From Anniella stebbinsi (Eukaryota > Chordata > Lepidosauria > Squamata > Anniellidae): 64,000 nt of DNA. The stretch lies in the NCBI GenBank assembly GCA_029215795.1, contig JARDYH010000007.1, positions 73,648,763-73,712,762 of the forward strand. Direction: 5' to 3'. This document shows, in pieces, positions 10,606-22,263 of the stretch. Each line of letters begins with the position of its first letter. Position 1 is the first letter of the stretch. The translations under genes and the position numbers were made by a program. The notes under the pieces were generated by a model that ran no database searches, was not told where the DNA came from, and worked only from the letters and a program-made list of their open reading frames with translations.

Positions 10606-11860
10606 CCTCTTCTACCTACAGTGTTATTCCCATGGAAGGAGATCTACAAGAGAGAGGGGGGAGTATTTTATGTGGGACAAGAACAGCATGATAACACGCC
10701 ACCTGATGGATCCTGATTGTGCTGGGACAGCCTTCACCAATGTGTTGTTCTCCAGATGTTTGGGGATTCCATCAGCCCCAGCCAGGTGGGGTGTTCATCT
10801 GGGCTCCCTTGGATCTTTCCTGCCATGGCAGATCTAATGAAACACTGGAAGTGTCAAAACCCTACCTGTAAGGCCAGCATTACAGACACTTTCAGGAAGA
10901 CCAGGATGCTGGATTATTCCTTGGAGGCCCAAGAGCTGTGCAGCCCAGGTCAGCACATTCTGCAGTTTCGGGGGTGGTATTCCTATGCCTTACTTTCCAC
11001 ACAACATCTGATGAAATATTGGCAGATTTCTACAAAGCCCATAGAGGCTGAGGAACCCCAATGTGTAAGATCAATATTCGGCTGCATCACAGCCACTTCT
11101 GAGAAAGTGTTTTGATTGTTGGGCACTAACCAAATATGTAAATAAGAACTATTGCCCAAGTTTGCTTTTTTCCTTCTCCCTCCCAATCCCCTTTTCTCTT
11201 TTGTGTTCTCCCTGTTAGAATATAAACTAAGGGCAGGGACAGACTTTATTCTTTTCTTTAATTGATCTATAAGCTGCTCTGAAAGCCATTTTGGCTGATT
11301 GCGGAGGGGGTGAAAATGCTTTAAACAAAGAATAGGATTTGTAAAGAATACTTGGTGTTGTACTAAACAATGAACAGACATTAACTTATTAACCAATAAT
11401 CCCCATATAACATTTCATGAGTAGCTAAATGTAAATCCAGAGACTATAAACAATAGAAAAGTCTCTTTCTATTCTCTCCTTGCCCCCGTTCACTCACCTC
11501 ACTGTTTCTTATTCATTCCGAACTGGTTCAAACTGCCTTGGAATACAGAAATCAAATAGAAACTCCATAGCAACATTCTAAAAAGACTGAGCCACTGGTT
11601 CTCATCTAGATACTTTCCCTCTCTGTGGACCACTTGAAAATTGCTGGGAATCTTGACCAATCACTCAATAAGCACCTTTCTTCTACTACTACTAGTCAAA
11701 GCATGTGTGTATCTCCTTTTTTCTTTTTAAGAATCATAGTTTTGCCTTTCTAAATGTGGTGGATGTGCTTCTGGATGAAATGTGAAGGAAAATACATGTT
11801 TTCTTCAGTGCCAGTGTAGTCATAGTTGTCTTCATCTTCTGCATCATCATCATCATCATA
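10606..11860. other. region 5' of Siglec gene A, no gene seen
   Basis: This is the expected promoter side of gene A. I see no CpG-rich stretch, clear TATA box or conserved domain. One 'caatgtgttgttctccagat' piece of a common repeat lies near 10740. Confidence 0.4.
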
Positions 11861-11864
11861 AAGA

Positions 11865-11995
11865 CTTACACCAGAGGCCTTCAAGATGCAGCTGGACAGC
11901 CAACTGTCAGGTACACTTTAAGGTGGATTCCTGCATTGAGCAGGGGGTTGGATTCGATGGTTTAGAGGCCCCTTCCAACTCTACTGATTTATGAT
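11865..11995 (+). mobile_element. CR1-like LINE 3' end
   Basis: The sequence reads 'gtggattcctgcattgagca' ... 'ggttggattcgatggtttag' ... ccaactctactgatttatgattcc. This matches the 3' end of CR1-type LINEs, which finish near a TATGATTC octamer. Confidence 0.7.
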
Positions 11996-12089
11996 TCCAG
12001 CTTCACAATCCAGCTTCATGGGATCACCTGGGGTTCTAGTATTATGTGTGTGAGAGAAACACATATCTCTATCCACTTTCTCCACACCA

Positions 12090-12310
12090 TGCATAATTCA
12101 GTACACCTCTGGCATGCCTCTTGCCTCTTTTTTTAAGTGAAACAGTCCCAGGCATTGTAACTTTTCCTCGTAGGGGTGCTGCTCCAACCTCTTGATCATG
12201 TTGATTGCCCTTTCCTGCACCTTTTCTGGCTCTCCAATACCCTTTTTTGAGATGCAGTAACCAGAGGTCTACACACTATTTTAAGTGTGGCTGGACCCTA
12301 GATTTGTAGA
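12090..12310 (-). mobile_element. CR1-like LINE fragment
   Basis: Antisense CR1 coding-end sequence: 'cctcgtaggggtgctgctcc' ... 'ttgcccttt' ... gcagtaaccagaggtctacacactattttaagtgtggctgg. It is strongly diverged. Confidence 0.6.
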
Positions 12311-12664
12311 AGGGCAGTATGACAGTGGCAATTTAGGCCTTATGATGATGCAAAGGGAACAGGAAGTACAAATACCAGGCCCTTTTCTGTTCCTCTCCAC
12401 CATCATTTTTCCTGCCTCTCCCAGGAGGGAGGCATTCAAGCTGTTCCTGCATTGCGAGAGGCAAACATCGAGTTTTTGAGTTTACAATGTTGTGGAAGAA
12501 CAGGAAGCATGAGGCAGTTGTGATTCCTGTGTTTTTCGCATCACCATAATGTTGGAAGGCACTGGCATAATTTCCCCCCCTCCTATCCCTAAGGTGTGAA
12601 AGAGTATAAAATAGGTTTCAGCAATAAATAAGTAAATACATCGGCAGGAAATCTATTGCTTGTC

Positions 12665-12822
12665 ACGGAAACCTGAGGTCAAGTATAACCATGATCAGAT
12701 GAATAATGGCTTTTAGTTTCTCTTCTTCAGTTCTAACTGAATACATCCCCTCATTCTGTAATTGGCCATCAGTGATGCTGAAGAAGTAGTTGCCTTGACC
12801 TAAGTCTCCAGTTATTTATGTT
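12665..12822 (-). pseudogene. second, partial Siglec V-set relic
   Basis: The minus strand reads 'TGDLGQGNYFFSITDGQLQ' and then NEGMYSVRTEEEKLKAI before a stop. This is a diverged duplicate of the C-terminal half of the V-set at 12947-13708 (TGDLGQGNCSFTI...YSFRIEGG). The E-strand Cys is replaced by Tyr. The Arg equivalent to the sialic-acid contact is kept in a changed context (SVRTE). The N-terminal half is absent. It is probably a non-functional remnant of local duplication. Confidence 0.6.
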
Positions 12823-12837
12823 TCCTGTTCTTTTCAC

Positions 12838-12892
12838 CTCATCACAATGCCCACAGCCATGGACATCATTATAGGTAGCACAGTCGCCACAT
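12838..12892 (-). pseudogene. possible TM-exon remnant of Siglec gene B
   Basis: Between a ctctctgcag acceptor and a gtgaaa donor the minus strand encodes DVATVLPIMMSMAVGIVMR, a short hydrophobic stretch beginning in phase 1. It lies only 54 nt beyond the V-set exon, short for an intron. It could be a collapsed TM exon or simply V-set intron sequence. Confidence 0.25.
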
Positions 12893-12946
12893 CTGCAGAG
12901 AGAAAGAGAACAAAATAGCCAGGAAACAAATAAATGAAACCCTCGC

Positions 12947-13708
12947 CTGTCACAGAAACCCAAAGCATTTTCTGAAAATAACTGTATTTTAAAACCGGTC
13001 CTCCTTCAATTCTGAAGGAGTACGATTCCTCATCCTCTAACTGGGCATCAATGATGGTGAAGGAGCAGTTGCCTTGACCTAGGTCTCCAGTTAACAGGTA
13101 ACGGTGCCTCGCGGATGTCTCCACGTTCTCTCTCTGGTCATTGGTGGCTACAAGAAGACCTATGTAAGGGTGCCTCTCAAGAGCGATTTAAAGCTCTTTC
13201 AAGGCGCATTACAAATTTTACCTCTACAAGAGCGGAGCGCAAATCAGGGGTTGAGCCGCTTTTTATCTCCGATTATTCGCATTTTCGAATGAGCGTTAAA
13301 TAGCGAGTTTTAATTTGCCGCGGGAGTTAAAGCGCCTTATGGCCATGTAAACATGCGATTCTCCTTATGTAAACAACTTTAAAGTGCGTTTCATATAGCC
13401 CGTAATGCGCTTCACCGCTTCTCATGAATAGGTATGAACAGTAAATGCACTTCTCCGTATATGCGCATAATCAGGCAACCAGGTGTCAAACCGAAATCTT
13501 GTAGAGGGGACCTTAGAGCTTTTGTAGGAAGATAAATAATGCACTGTAACTTTCTTCTTCTTAAACCAGTAGCCATATACTTTTTGTGTGCCGTTCCGGT
13601 GTTGATGGTTATAAGTGAACTTACAGGGAATGTGAACACAGAGGCCTTGCTACACAGAGGCAAAAGCAGGCACTGTCAGTGTGTAACCTGGATGTTGGCT
13701 CAGGATAC
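12947..13708 (-). pseudogene. Siglec gene B V-set exon, broken by stop and transposon
   Basis: From acceptor tcctctggcag (phase 1) the exon starts GILSQHPGYTLTV and contains the family signature 'QGLCVHIPCKFTY'. A TAG at 13650-13652 interrupts the frame just before that signature. After 'YGYWFKKKK' and a further 18 or so codons the exon is split by a 345-bp MITE (13168-13512). It then resumes ATNDQ, 'LTGDLGQGNCSFTI' and 'ESYSFRIEGG', with the sialic-acid-type Arg at 13011-13013. The 3' boundary is acag followed by gcgagg, a GC rather than GT donor. Without the insert and one TSD copy the two halves join in frame. Two lesions make a functional product very unlikely. Confidence 0.88.
13168..13512. 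mobile_element. PIF/Harbinger-like MITE, copy 1, inside Siglec V-set exon
   Basis: This 345-bp element has imperfect ends, gggtgcctctcaagagcg and cttgtagaggggacc. It is flanked by TAA (13165-13167) and TTA (13513-13515), the TWA target preference of PIF/Harbinger elements. The sequence is homologous to the copy at 17207-17563. It has no coding capacity and contains multiple 'gcgc/gcgattt' motifs. Confidence 0.78.
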
Positions 13709-14429
13709 CTGCCAGAGGAAAAAAAGGAAAGTGTTAGCTGGTCTGTAGATAGATGACTATGGAAATTCCAGTTCTGCACCAGCCCTCCTATTCTTCTACC
13801 AAGGCCTTCCAGGGCCATTCCATACACTGGCCACCATCAGGAGGTGTCCGGAGTGCCTGGGGGTGATGATGAATCCATCCAGCAGTTGGGTTGTGACCTC
13901 ATCAGCATGGCCATTTGTGAATCACCCAAAAAGAGGAGATGCCCCACAAAAGAGGACACCAAGTTGAGTAATGCAACATTATATGTACAGAGGCAGATTT
14001 AGAAACTATTCTTACAATTTAAACAGAAATACAATATGGCTCATGATATGTGGAAGAGTGTGACCAGGTGACCTGTGTGCTTTGCTCAGTTGGATGTCCA
14101 GGTGCTGCTGATGGGTGACTTCAAGGCCCAGCTCTTCCATCTGATGGTTCTTTATCTAGATACCTGATTTGGACTGGACAGCCCTTCCAATAGAGGACAT
14201 CTTCAAAATAGAGGACAATCCTTTGGCAGCCCTTTAAATAGAAGACTGTCCATTGTAAAAGAAGACACAAGGCCACCCTAAACCTCACCAAAGGCAGCAT
14301 TTCAGGTCACTGTATTTCACACACTGGACATGACAGAAATGTAGATAATACTGTATACTAAGGTTGCCATGTGTCCATATTTTAATTTTTTTTTTAACAG
14401 AGGACAGTCCTCTATTTGATGGGCTCATG

Positions 14430-14565
14430 TTTGAAAGTGTCCTCTGTTGCACTGTGTCCTGCTTGTGAGTTCCCGGTCGACAGCTGGTTGGCCACTGTGT
14501 GGACCAGAGTGCTGGACTAGATAGACCCTTGGTCTGATCCAGCAAGGCTCTTCCTCTGTTCTTAA
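14430..14565 (-). repeat. TCCAGCA-family interspersed repeat
   Basis: Antisense copy: 'ctggttggccactgtgtgga' ... 'gtgctggactagatagaccc' ... tgatccagcaaggctcttcc. Confidence 0.7.
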
Positions 14566-15013
14566 AGTAGCTGTGACAGTTAAGCTGGTATAAATGCAAT
14601 GCGGGATTGTGATGTAGATAAACTTCCTGTGTTGTCTGATTATTATTAAGGTAGAAGAAAAAGAAGAGGAAAAGAGGCATTTGTCATACAAGTGAGCATC
14701 CTGGCCAGTGGAGATTTTGCATTTAGTTTGGGGGGAAGGGCAGAGGAGATATTGCATTCACAATACAAACACAATAGAAGGAAGCGCTGCTTTAAGCTTG
14801 GATGAAAGAGGCCCTCAGATATTTACATCAGTGTGAAAGAGGGACGAAAAGGCAATTTCAGCTTAATTTTGCCTGTGGAAAGGCTCCAATCTCTTTGTCT
14901 TATAATTAACCAAAGGCTAAAAGACACAAAAGGTTTGGTTTTATCTAGAGATATTGAAAAGTCATTTCAAAGGTAAAATTGCTGCTCTAAATCCAAATGT
15001 GTTCTCTAAATAG

Positions 15014-15553
15014 TAGTGCTGTGCCGAAAATTTCGATCATTCCATTTTCAGCTTTTTGTGGGGGGTGGGGAAAATGAAAACTCTGGTGAAAGAGGCTGGG
15101 AGAGGTGAGAATTTCAGAGAATTTTCTCCTTGGGGAGGGGTACAGGGTTTCCATATATGTTTTTAAGTGTAAGCAGTTGTTGAAGTGTCTTCTTTCTTTT
15201 TTTATATTTTTTTAAAAAACATCCCCAGCACTTGCAATAGCCCGGGAGTTCTTTTTGGATGCCTATTGGAGAAGGTGAGGTCACATGGACTCTGATAGGC
15301 TTTTAGGAAGAACTGCCAGGCTCCTCCAAATACTGGGGGTGCTTTGCTTTGTTTTAAATTTTTAAAATAAGAAAAAAGATCCCTCAACAATCAGCTACAC
15401 TTTTAAAAGGTATGTGGAGCCCCTGCCCCCTCCCCAAAGAGAAAATTCTCCAAAATCCCCCCCCCCACGCAAAAGAAGCAGAAACAACAATGCCTCTTTC
15501 ACAGGGGGAGGAAAAGTTCCTGAAAATAGGGGGCAAGATTCGGCCCAGCACTA
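15014..15553. mobile_element. hAT-like MITE with 8-bp TSD
   Basis: The 540-bp element begins tagtgctgtgccgaa and ends ttcggcccagcacta. It is bounded by ctaaatag (15006-15013) and ctaaatat (15554-15561), an 8-bp target duplication with one mismatch. Eight-bp TSDs are typical of hAT elements. The halves also share inverted internal blocks such as ggagaatt/aattctcc and ctgaaattct-like sequence. Confidence 0.75.
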
Positions 15554-15948
15554 CTAAATATCCTATTTTGAATGGTGGGGATTGGGCCGAAGAGGTGGTA
15601 AGCAGCCTGAGAGTTTAAATACATATTCTGGGAGTTGACTTCTGTGGCTGACTTCTACCTCACTCACACATTGGCCTGGTAAAGTCTATTGAACAAAAAC
15701 TGTGACTCATTGCATTTCCACCACCCTGCTCCATTTCATTGGCTGCCACATGTAGGACAATACCAATGTTACCTCATCTCATGTTCCTTTATTACAGAAC
15801 GTAATGATACTTTTTAATAGAGACAGAGAATAGGGGGAAGAGAGGTGGAGATCATGCCTGGTTCAGCCGTCTCTTGATCAATATCCAGTATATTTGATAT
15901 TTAACTAGCAAAGAAGGTGTAGCTTCTTAGGATTTCATTGGCCAATAA

Positions 15949-16337
15949 TAGGGCTGTGCAGATTCTGAAAGATCTGTTTTGTGTTTCACCGGTTGTCAGG
16001 CATCTTTCATTCCATCGCATGCTCATTGAGAGCATTGGATTAATTTATTTTTAGTGTGCAAATTTGCACTTGTGAAATGCTCAAATCCCTCCTCCAATGC
16101 ACATTTCCACACTTGAGCCTATGAGGGAAATGCACATTTTGGGCTGCTTTTTTATTTTTGTTTTGCATATTTTTCTATTACTAAATTTGTGCAAAAGTCT
16201 GGAAAGTTAGAAAATGGTCCACCAATCCATGGAATCCACCTGAATGGGGAAAAGCTGGCCCACTGTGGAACCCACGGATCGGATTCCTAAAAATCCAAAC
16301 TAATGTGACTCTATTGAAGATTTTTTTGACATCCCTA
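15949..16337. mobile_element. hAT-like MITE with 8-bp TSD
   Basis: The 389-bp element starts tagggctgtgcagattc and ends gacatcccta. It is flanked by gccaataa (15941-15948) and gtcaataa (16338-16345). The termini belong to the same TAGGG-type set as the larger elements at 22264 and 35036. Confidence 0.75.
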
Positions 16338-16521
16338 GTCAATAATATGGGATTTGCTTGCAAAGTGTTTTTGTTGCTATTACATGAAAACAAGCTACTA
16401 TGATAGAATACTAGACATCATGCAATATTCCTTTTGTAGAATTTACACTGCTCAATCTAATACCAGACAATACGAGATATTTGTTATGGAGCATGTTTGG
16501 ATTTCTGCACTTCACACCAAC

Positions 16522-16630
16522 CTTTGCAGAGAAAAGAAAGGATCAGAACAATCAGTGCTTTGACAGAGGTCAGGTTCTTCACTCTCCAGGGGAGATCCAT
16601 CAACTGCCAGGTCTTGCTGGGACTCGGCAT
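16522..16630 (-). pseudogene. Siglec gene B, signal-peptide exon
   Basis: An ATG at 16628-16630 opens 36 codons plus one base (phase 1), ending at gttggtgtg, a weak donor. The encoded segment MPSPSKTWQL... leads into 'VKALIVLILSFLCKG', a signal-type hydrophobic core. It parallels the gene A signal exon (WQ... ALILVVLCEG). A second in-frame Met lies ten codons downstream. The next minus-strand Siglec exon is the broken V-set at 12947-13708, so this exon is assigned to pseudogene B. The exon itself shows no stop. Confidence 0.55.
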
Positions 16631-17206
16631 CCTGATAGAATTGGTGGCTTCTTTCAGGAGCAGCAACACTGTACCAGAGAGCAAGAGAAACAGCCTGAAT
16701 GTCAACACAGAAGGAAAATAAACAAACACTGACTGCAGAGCTCCTCATAGCTCATATAAAGGTTTGAGGCCTACAGAGGGAAGGTAATAAAGTCAGGCGA
16801 TAAAGGCCTGGGGTTTTTCTGTTGGGAGGGGGGTATCCCTGAGAAGAGTAATTTCATTTTTTTCCAGTTAAAATTCATTTCCTTGGTTAAGCTTCATTTC
16901 TTCAAGACTGAAATAGTACTTTTTCTGTTTTGGGGAAAGAGGGTATAAAAGAGGGAGAATGCCAGCCAGGGGAAAGCCAGAAAAGACCAGAGCATGAGAA
17001 AGGAACAGGAAGAAGCAGCTTGAAGAACTCTAGGTGCAGCTTAGGGTAAAAAAACCTTGAATTTTTGCAACTTTTATTTTCTTGTATTGCCTTTTGTATC
17101 ACTCAGCTCTATTGATTAAATAACTTTAATTGACATTTTGGCACCTAAGGTGAACAATCCAAATGCTGCTCTCCCCAAACCCCCAGTTCTCCCATTAAAC
17201 ATATAA

Positions 17207-17563
17207 GGGTGCTTCTACAAGAGCGATTTAAAGCTCTTTCAAGGCGCATTAAAAATTTGATCTCTACAAGAGCAGAGAGCAAATTGGGGGTCGAGGCGCT
17301 TTTTCTATGCGATTATGCGCATTATTGAATGAGCATTAAATAGCGAGTTTTAATTTACTGCGGCCATTAAAGCGCCTTATGATCATGTAAACAAGCGATT
17401 CTCCACATTGAACACCTCTAAAGCACGTTTCATACAACCGGTAAGGCAACCTGTTATGCACTTAACTGCCTCCCGTGTATAGTGATTTGCCGTAAAAGCG
17501 ATAACGAGAAGATGCGCATAATCTGACAACCAGCCGTCAAACCGAATTCTTGTAGAGGGGACC
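17207..17563. mobile_element. PIF/Harbinger-like MITE, copy 2
   Basis: A 357-bp relative of the insert at 13168-13512. It begins gggtgcttctacaagagcg and ends cttgtagaggggacc, with perfect TAA target duplications at 17204-17206 and 17564-17566. Confidence 0.82.
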
Positions 17564-17759
17564 TAACAATGAACAAGAGAACAGACAATTTGAGTGCTGT
17601 CCAGTTACACCTCAAATTGCCACCTAAGACAGGTGCCAGACTTCATGGGTAGTCTGGCCTTGTACCGCCGAGAACAGTTGCAAGGTTTACTAAGGTAATT
17701 TATGTAAAAGGCTTTCAGCACTTTGCAACATAATAAGCATTGTTACATGTTTCTAAGCC

Positions 17760-18490
17760 TTCCCACTCAGTGCGAGACAACAAAGACATCTGCCGAGTAA
17801 TCTACAAAAAGTTATTCAGCAAATAAACATCTCTTCGCACCTGAAGAGAGTCTAAACACTAGGAACTTTTTTCTAGGCAATTTTTTTTGCTAATTAAGTG
17901 AGACAATTGTCCTTTCAACAAAAAGGGAATGTCTTTTCGCTGCATTCTTTAACTTCAGGGAGGCTCCCTCTGAAGAAGACTTTGGCGTGAAGCTAGGCGA
18001 GCTGATTGCTTCTTGATTAGCTCCACCCATTTCAATCTGTGGCGGACTCTGGGATCGGTCAACTCAGAAGTCCGTTCCCACTCAAAAGATTGCTGAGTTC
18101 TCACAGACCTTGAGTTGCAAAGGTTTTCACTGGTAAGGTCTGGTGAAGATTCATCGGCTGGTGAAGAGCCTAAGTGTCTAGTTCAGTTTCAGAATCTGAT
18201 TCTGATTGGTAGCTTGAAACTCCCTCCCCCACGCTAATGGGAATAGGCCTGATCACAACAATTTCAGTGGCTGGGCAATTTGGGAAGAGGCAAGCCTTTA
18301 GTCTCAGAGGCCATTCCCTCCCTGCCACACACACATATGACTGAACTGAGGAAGGGACAAGTAGGAGAAGCCACAGCTTAGCTATTAAAATTTGGTTCCT
18401 CATGCTGCGGTTTTGTCCCCTGAAAAGCAGAAATGCTTGCAGGGCCAGGTCAAGGTCTGGGATTGTGCGGAGAGTTCTGCCCATATTCAA
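17760..18490 (-). mobile_element. retroelement-like relic, unassigned
   Basis: The minus strand encodes an acidic ESDSETELDT segment, then 'DPRVRHRLKWVELIKKQSAR' and LASRQS. The plus-strand relic at 37813-38330 has the same order: SESDSELEQ, then RNPIFRRREKRAQIKEVRRW and RSERLLAQKK. The AT-rich, AATAAA-bearing 3' flank looks LTR- or UTR-like. The shared acidic-then-basic C-terminus suggests one retroelement family. I cannot name it. Confidence 0.45.
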
Positions 18491-18499
18491 GTGAGTGTG

Positions 18500-20160
18500 A
18501 GTAGAGCTCCCGTTCCATAGAATCTACACATCAATGTTTGAACTGAGGGTGCTGGACAAGCACATCCAGAGACATTGGGGGCAAGGCTTGCCTGCATGGC
18601 CCTGACTCTCTAGCCACTTTAAACCCTCATGCATTCAGGAGAATGCTTGAACAGGTCTTTAGTGGGGACGTGTTTTGGATTTGGCTGTCCATACAGCATC
18701 TCAGGTTGAAAGAATACTCAATAAAATTTGTTTCTATTTCTTATGTACTAATGGGTTGAATCCAACTTAAGTCCTACCTAAACTAGGCTCATTAAAAGGA
18801 ATAGGATCTACTCTAAGGAGGGCTTCCGTTGGATTCTATCCTATATTTCCACATGATGCTCAATTTTCCTAAGTGGTTGGAAGTTCACCAGAATTTTCAC
18901 TGGTTCAGTTTCCTTTGCAAAAGATTTTGGAGGAGGGGAGCCATTGGCCCAGATGCCCCCATTGGCCTCACTGCCTGAGTGGGTGTCCTACACTGCCAAG
19001 GAGGTCAGCCTATTTGTAATTGGCTTAAAGTAAAGACATTAATGCACCAGTGCAATGTTATGGGTGATGATGTTGCACCACCGCAACAAAATGCCAAAGT
19101 TTACAGATTAGCGCCCTCGGAAAGCAAAGCTGCAAGGGAGCAGCATCCGCACCTTGAAATTAAGGAAAGAAAAACTAGAAGGGTGCAGCATCTGTCCCTA
19201 GGAAGTCATCATGTGAGTCAAAAGTGAGCAGCAAGAGGGATCCAGCAGGACAGGAATAGTGGCCCAGTCACATTCAATGTGTGTGTACTTACCAATATCA
19301 CTCGGTAAAGTTCAATACGGTCACATTGGATTTAAAAAGAAGAAACTTCTCAAAACTGAAGGGATTCCATAAAAGGAAGTTGACAGGGAGGGTTCAAGAG
19401 GTTCAACCCTATTCGGGATGCTTGGAGTGATTTAAAATACTAATAGAAACCAAGAAAGAATGTACAGCGTCATTTAGGGAAGCTACAAGAAATCCGAGAG
19501 GATGTCAGTGTGGTTAACAAGCCAGGTCAAGGAAGCAATACATGGCCTGCAAGCTTCCTTTTAATAGTGGAACTCTTGTCAAAGGAGGACAAAAGAATGC
19601 ACACCTTCTGGCAAAAGAAATGCATGCTGCCAATAGGGTGAATTTTAAAAGTAGGGGTAATGGGAAAGTGTCTTCCTGATTTGCTCAGTGTTGAGTTTTA
19701 TCATGCTGCACATCTGGTAAATGAGCAAATTCTTTATTTGGGGAAAAGTTGGCAACTGACCCTCCCTCTGTCCCTCACCAGGTGCACTTACCTTACAGCA
19801 AGATGAGGACTCATACTGACTCTTGCTCCTGCCTGTAGCCTCTGAGCTTGTCAGGGCTCTCTAAAACAGCAAAGTTAACAGGACATTGTTTCTGCAAAAG
19901 GTGTGTGTGAGAGGGGTGTCAGCACATTTCTCCTTTCTAAACTGTCAAGCGTTTCATATTTATGTGAGGGTCTGAAAGCAATCGGGGAACACTTTCTTCA
20001 TTAAGGCGATTCCACTGGACAGCAGGAAATGCGGCACTTTTTCATCCTATGTTTTATTATGCAGTTTTATAGACAGAGGAGCCCTACCAGAAACAACAAC
20101 TGTCCTATACAGAAGTCCTATAATGATTGTATGCGGAAGTATTGTATAGTGCCCCATTCT
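18500..20160. other. intergenic, no gene seen
   Basis: No recognisable coding domain. A small palindrome (gttgaatccaact ... gttggattctatcc, 18752-18843) is probably a MITE fragment. Confidence 0.4.
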
Positions 20161-20169
20161 GGATAAAAC

Positions 20170-20440
20170 ATTTTAAGAAGGACATTGATAAACTAGTGTA
20201 TGTCCAGAGAAGGATGGCCAAGATGGTGGGAAGTCTGGAAACCAAAACCTATGAGGAATGATTGAAAGGGCTGCATGTACAGCCTGGAGAAGATTAAGCG
20301 GAGACAGGATGGTGATCCCCAATTATTTGAAGGGTTGTCACACAGTAAATGGAACAGATTTGTTCTCTGTTGCTCCAAGGGCACAACTAGATTTACAACT
20401 AGATTTAAAAAGGTGTGTTGCTGGTCTGTGCGTTGTTCCA
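20170..20440 (+). mobile_element. CR1-like LINE fragment
   Basis: The run 'gtccagagaaggatggccaa' ... 'tatgaggaatgattgaaagg' ... cagcctggagaagattaagcggagacaggatggtgat is the classic CR1 ORF2 3' region in sense orientation, strongly decayed. Confidence 0.75.
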
Positions 20441-20540
20441 AACTGCTGCTTTAAATGGTTATTTTATCAAAATGTAAGTTGTATCATATGATTGTTTTGT
20501 GTAAGCTGCTTTGTGAAGGTTTTGCCCTAAAATAATAATC

Positions 20541-20569
20541 CCTCCTCCTCCTCCTCCTCCTCCTCCTCC
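20541..20569. repeat. (CCT)n microsatellite
   Basis: About ten uninterrupted CCT units. Confidence 0.95.
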
Positions 20570-20759
20570 ATTCTCAGGCGCTGTAGCAGGCTCTCAATTC
20601 GTTCTTTAAAAAAAAATTATGTACACATTACTGGGCCTTGATCTATTAAACTCCCTCTGGGTTGAATATTCAGGGGTGCTTTGGTGGGGGCAATGCAGGG
20701 GTCTCATCACCTCTCCTCAGAACTTGTCTGGACAAGGAAAATGGGTGCTTTGATGAAAT

Positions 20760-22255
20760 GTGGATGCATCTCTTCTGCTTGGCTGGTGGAGAAGGATGTT
20801 TCTGGGCTTAAAACTCTTCATATTGGTCAATGAGATGAGTCATGACTGTACAGGGTCCCAAATTCCCGCTGGGCCAATCCATGGAAGGGGGCATCTCCTA
20901 CCTATATGGCAAGGCTCAAAATCCTCTTCCTTCTGGTCCATTCCTACAGGGTAAGTTTGTAGAGGGGTCACATGACCCCCCTGGGCCAATCCAAGGTGGC
21001 TGGAAATGACTTCATGTGGGATCATTTGTGTCCTGGTGCATGGCAGGGGTCTAAAACCTCTTCCAATTGGTCCACAGTTGCATGATGAGTTTGTAGAGGG
21101 GTCACATGACCACTATCATTTGATCCCTCCATCATTTGATCCTTCCACAGGTGGAACTTTGGGGATTAGTTCCAGTAAGGACATTTGAAAAAAGGGCTGA
21201 GGTTAGAGTTTGGTGTAAGGCAAGCCTTTCATTCCTACTTCCCTGCTGGCTGGGTCTGATAGGAGGTGGGACTTTTGGGAAAGGGGAGGGAGTTCCAGGA
21301 GGGGAAGGGTCACTGGGGTGGAGCTTTGGGTTTTATGTGGTGTAACCTATTTTACTACTCAGGGGTAATGGTCATGGTTGCTGGGAGTTGTAGTTTGGAG
21401 GCTACCTGTACGAGGAAAGGCTGACAAAATTAAGGGGAGTGTTGAAGATGGAGCTAAAGGAAAGTCTCTTTCAGACAAACAAGTTTTTTTTAAAATGTTC
21501 AAAGGTGTAAAATGAGTAACTGTGGTTTTGGGTCATAAAAGAGGACTGGAGAGATCCTCATTTGTTCATCTCTTTTGAATCAAACTGAGAGATGGGCCTC
21601 CAAGAGGGGAAACAAACCATCACCATTCATTTGGTAATTATAACCTCTCTTAGCTAAGACTGAATTCTAAAATATTACAATGTTCTACCATGCATTTTAA
21701 ATAGATTAAAGTTTATTTTAAGATAATAGGTTGAGGTTGCAATCCTACAGGGATTACTAGGGAGCGAGGGTGTAGCGTATAGCACAAACTGACTGCTTAA
21801 TAAACATGCCCGGAATTGCGCCATGAAGTCACTTTTCTTCATTATAGGTAGGGAAAAGAATACACTGCTAATTCCCAAAAGAGATTATTTTAGCTCCAGT
21901 TATTAAATAGCACCAGTATTTTCAGTTATTGTCCTTTTGGATTTATATCCGATAAGAACAGTGCTCGCAGCAAATTTAATCTCATTTTTATTGGAGTTAG
22001 TACACTTAATTTTTTTTAGTAAGGCTGAAATCCTATGCACAGTTACCAGAAATGACATCCCATTGAACACAGTGGGTTATATTTCTGAGTAAGCATGCAT
22101 AGGGGTCCACTGTCAATTGTTTCAAAATTTGCAGTTGCCTTGATGTTGGTAGTAGTAGATCTTTCACCATCTTAGAATGTAGCAGGAGGAGAATGCATCC
22201 AGCGAAAGAGTGATATTGAGGTATGTGAAATGATGAGGAGAGCGGGGGGAAAATG
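20760..22255. other. intergenic with a diverged local repeat, no gene seen
   Basis: Between 20830 and 21150 a unit of about 160 bp recurs. It carries 'gtttgtagaggggtcacatg', seen at about 20955 and 21090, and 'tccaa/tccat ... gggccaatcca'. Otherwise nothing recognisable was found. Confidence 0.4.
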
Positions 22256-22263
22256 GTTTTTTC

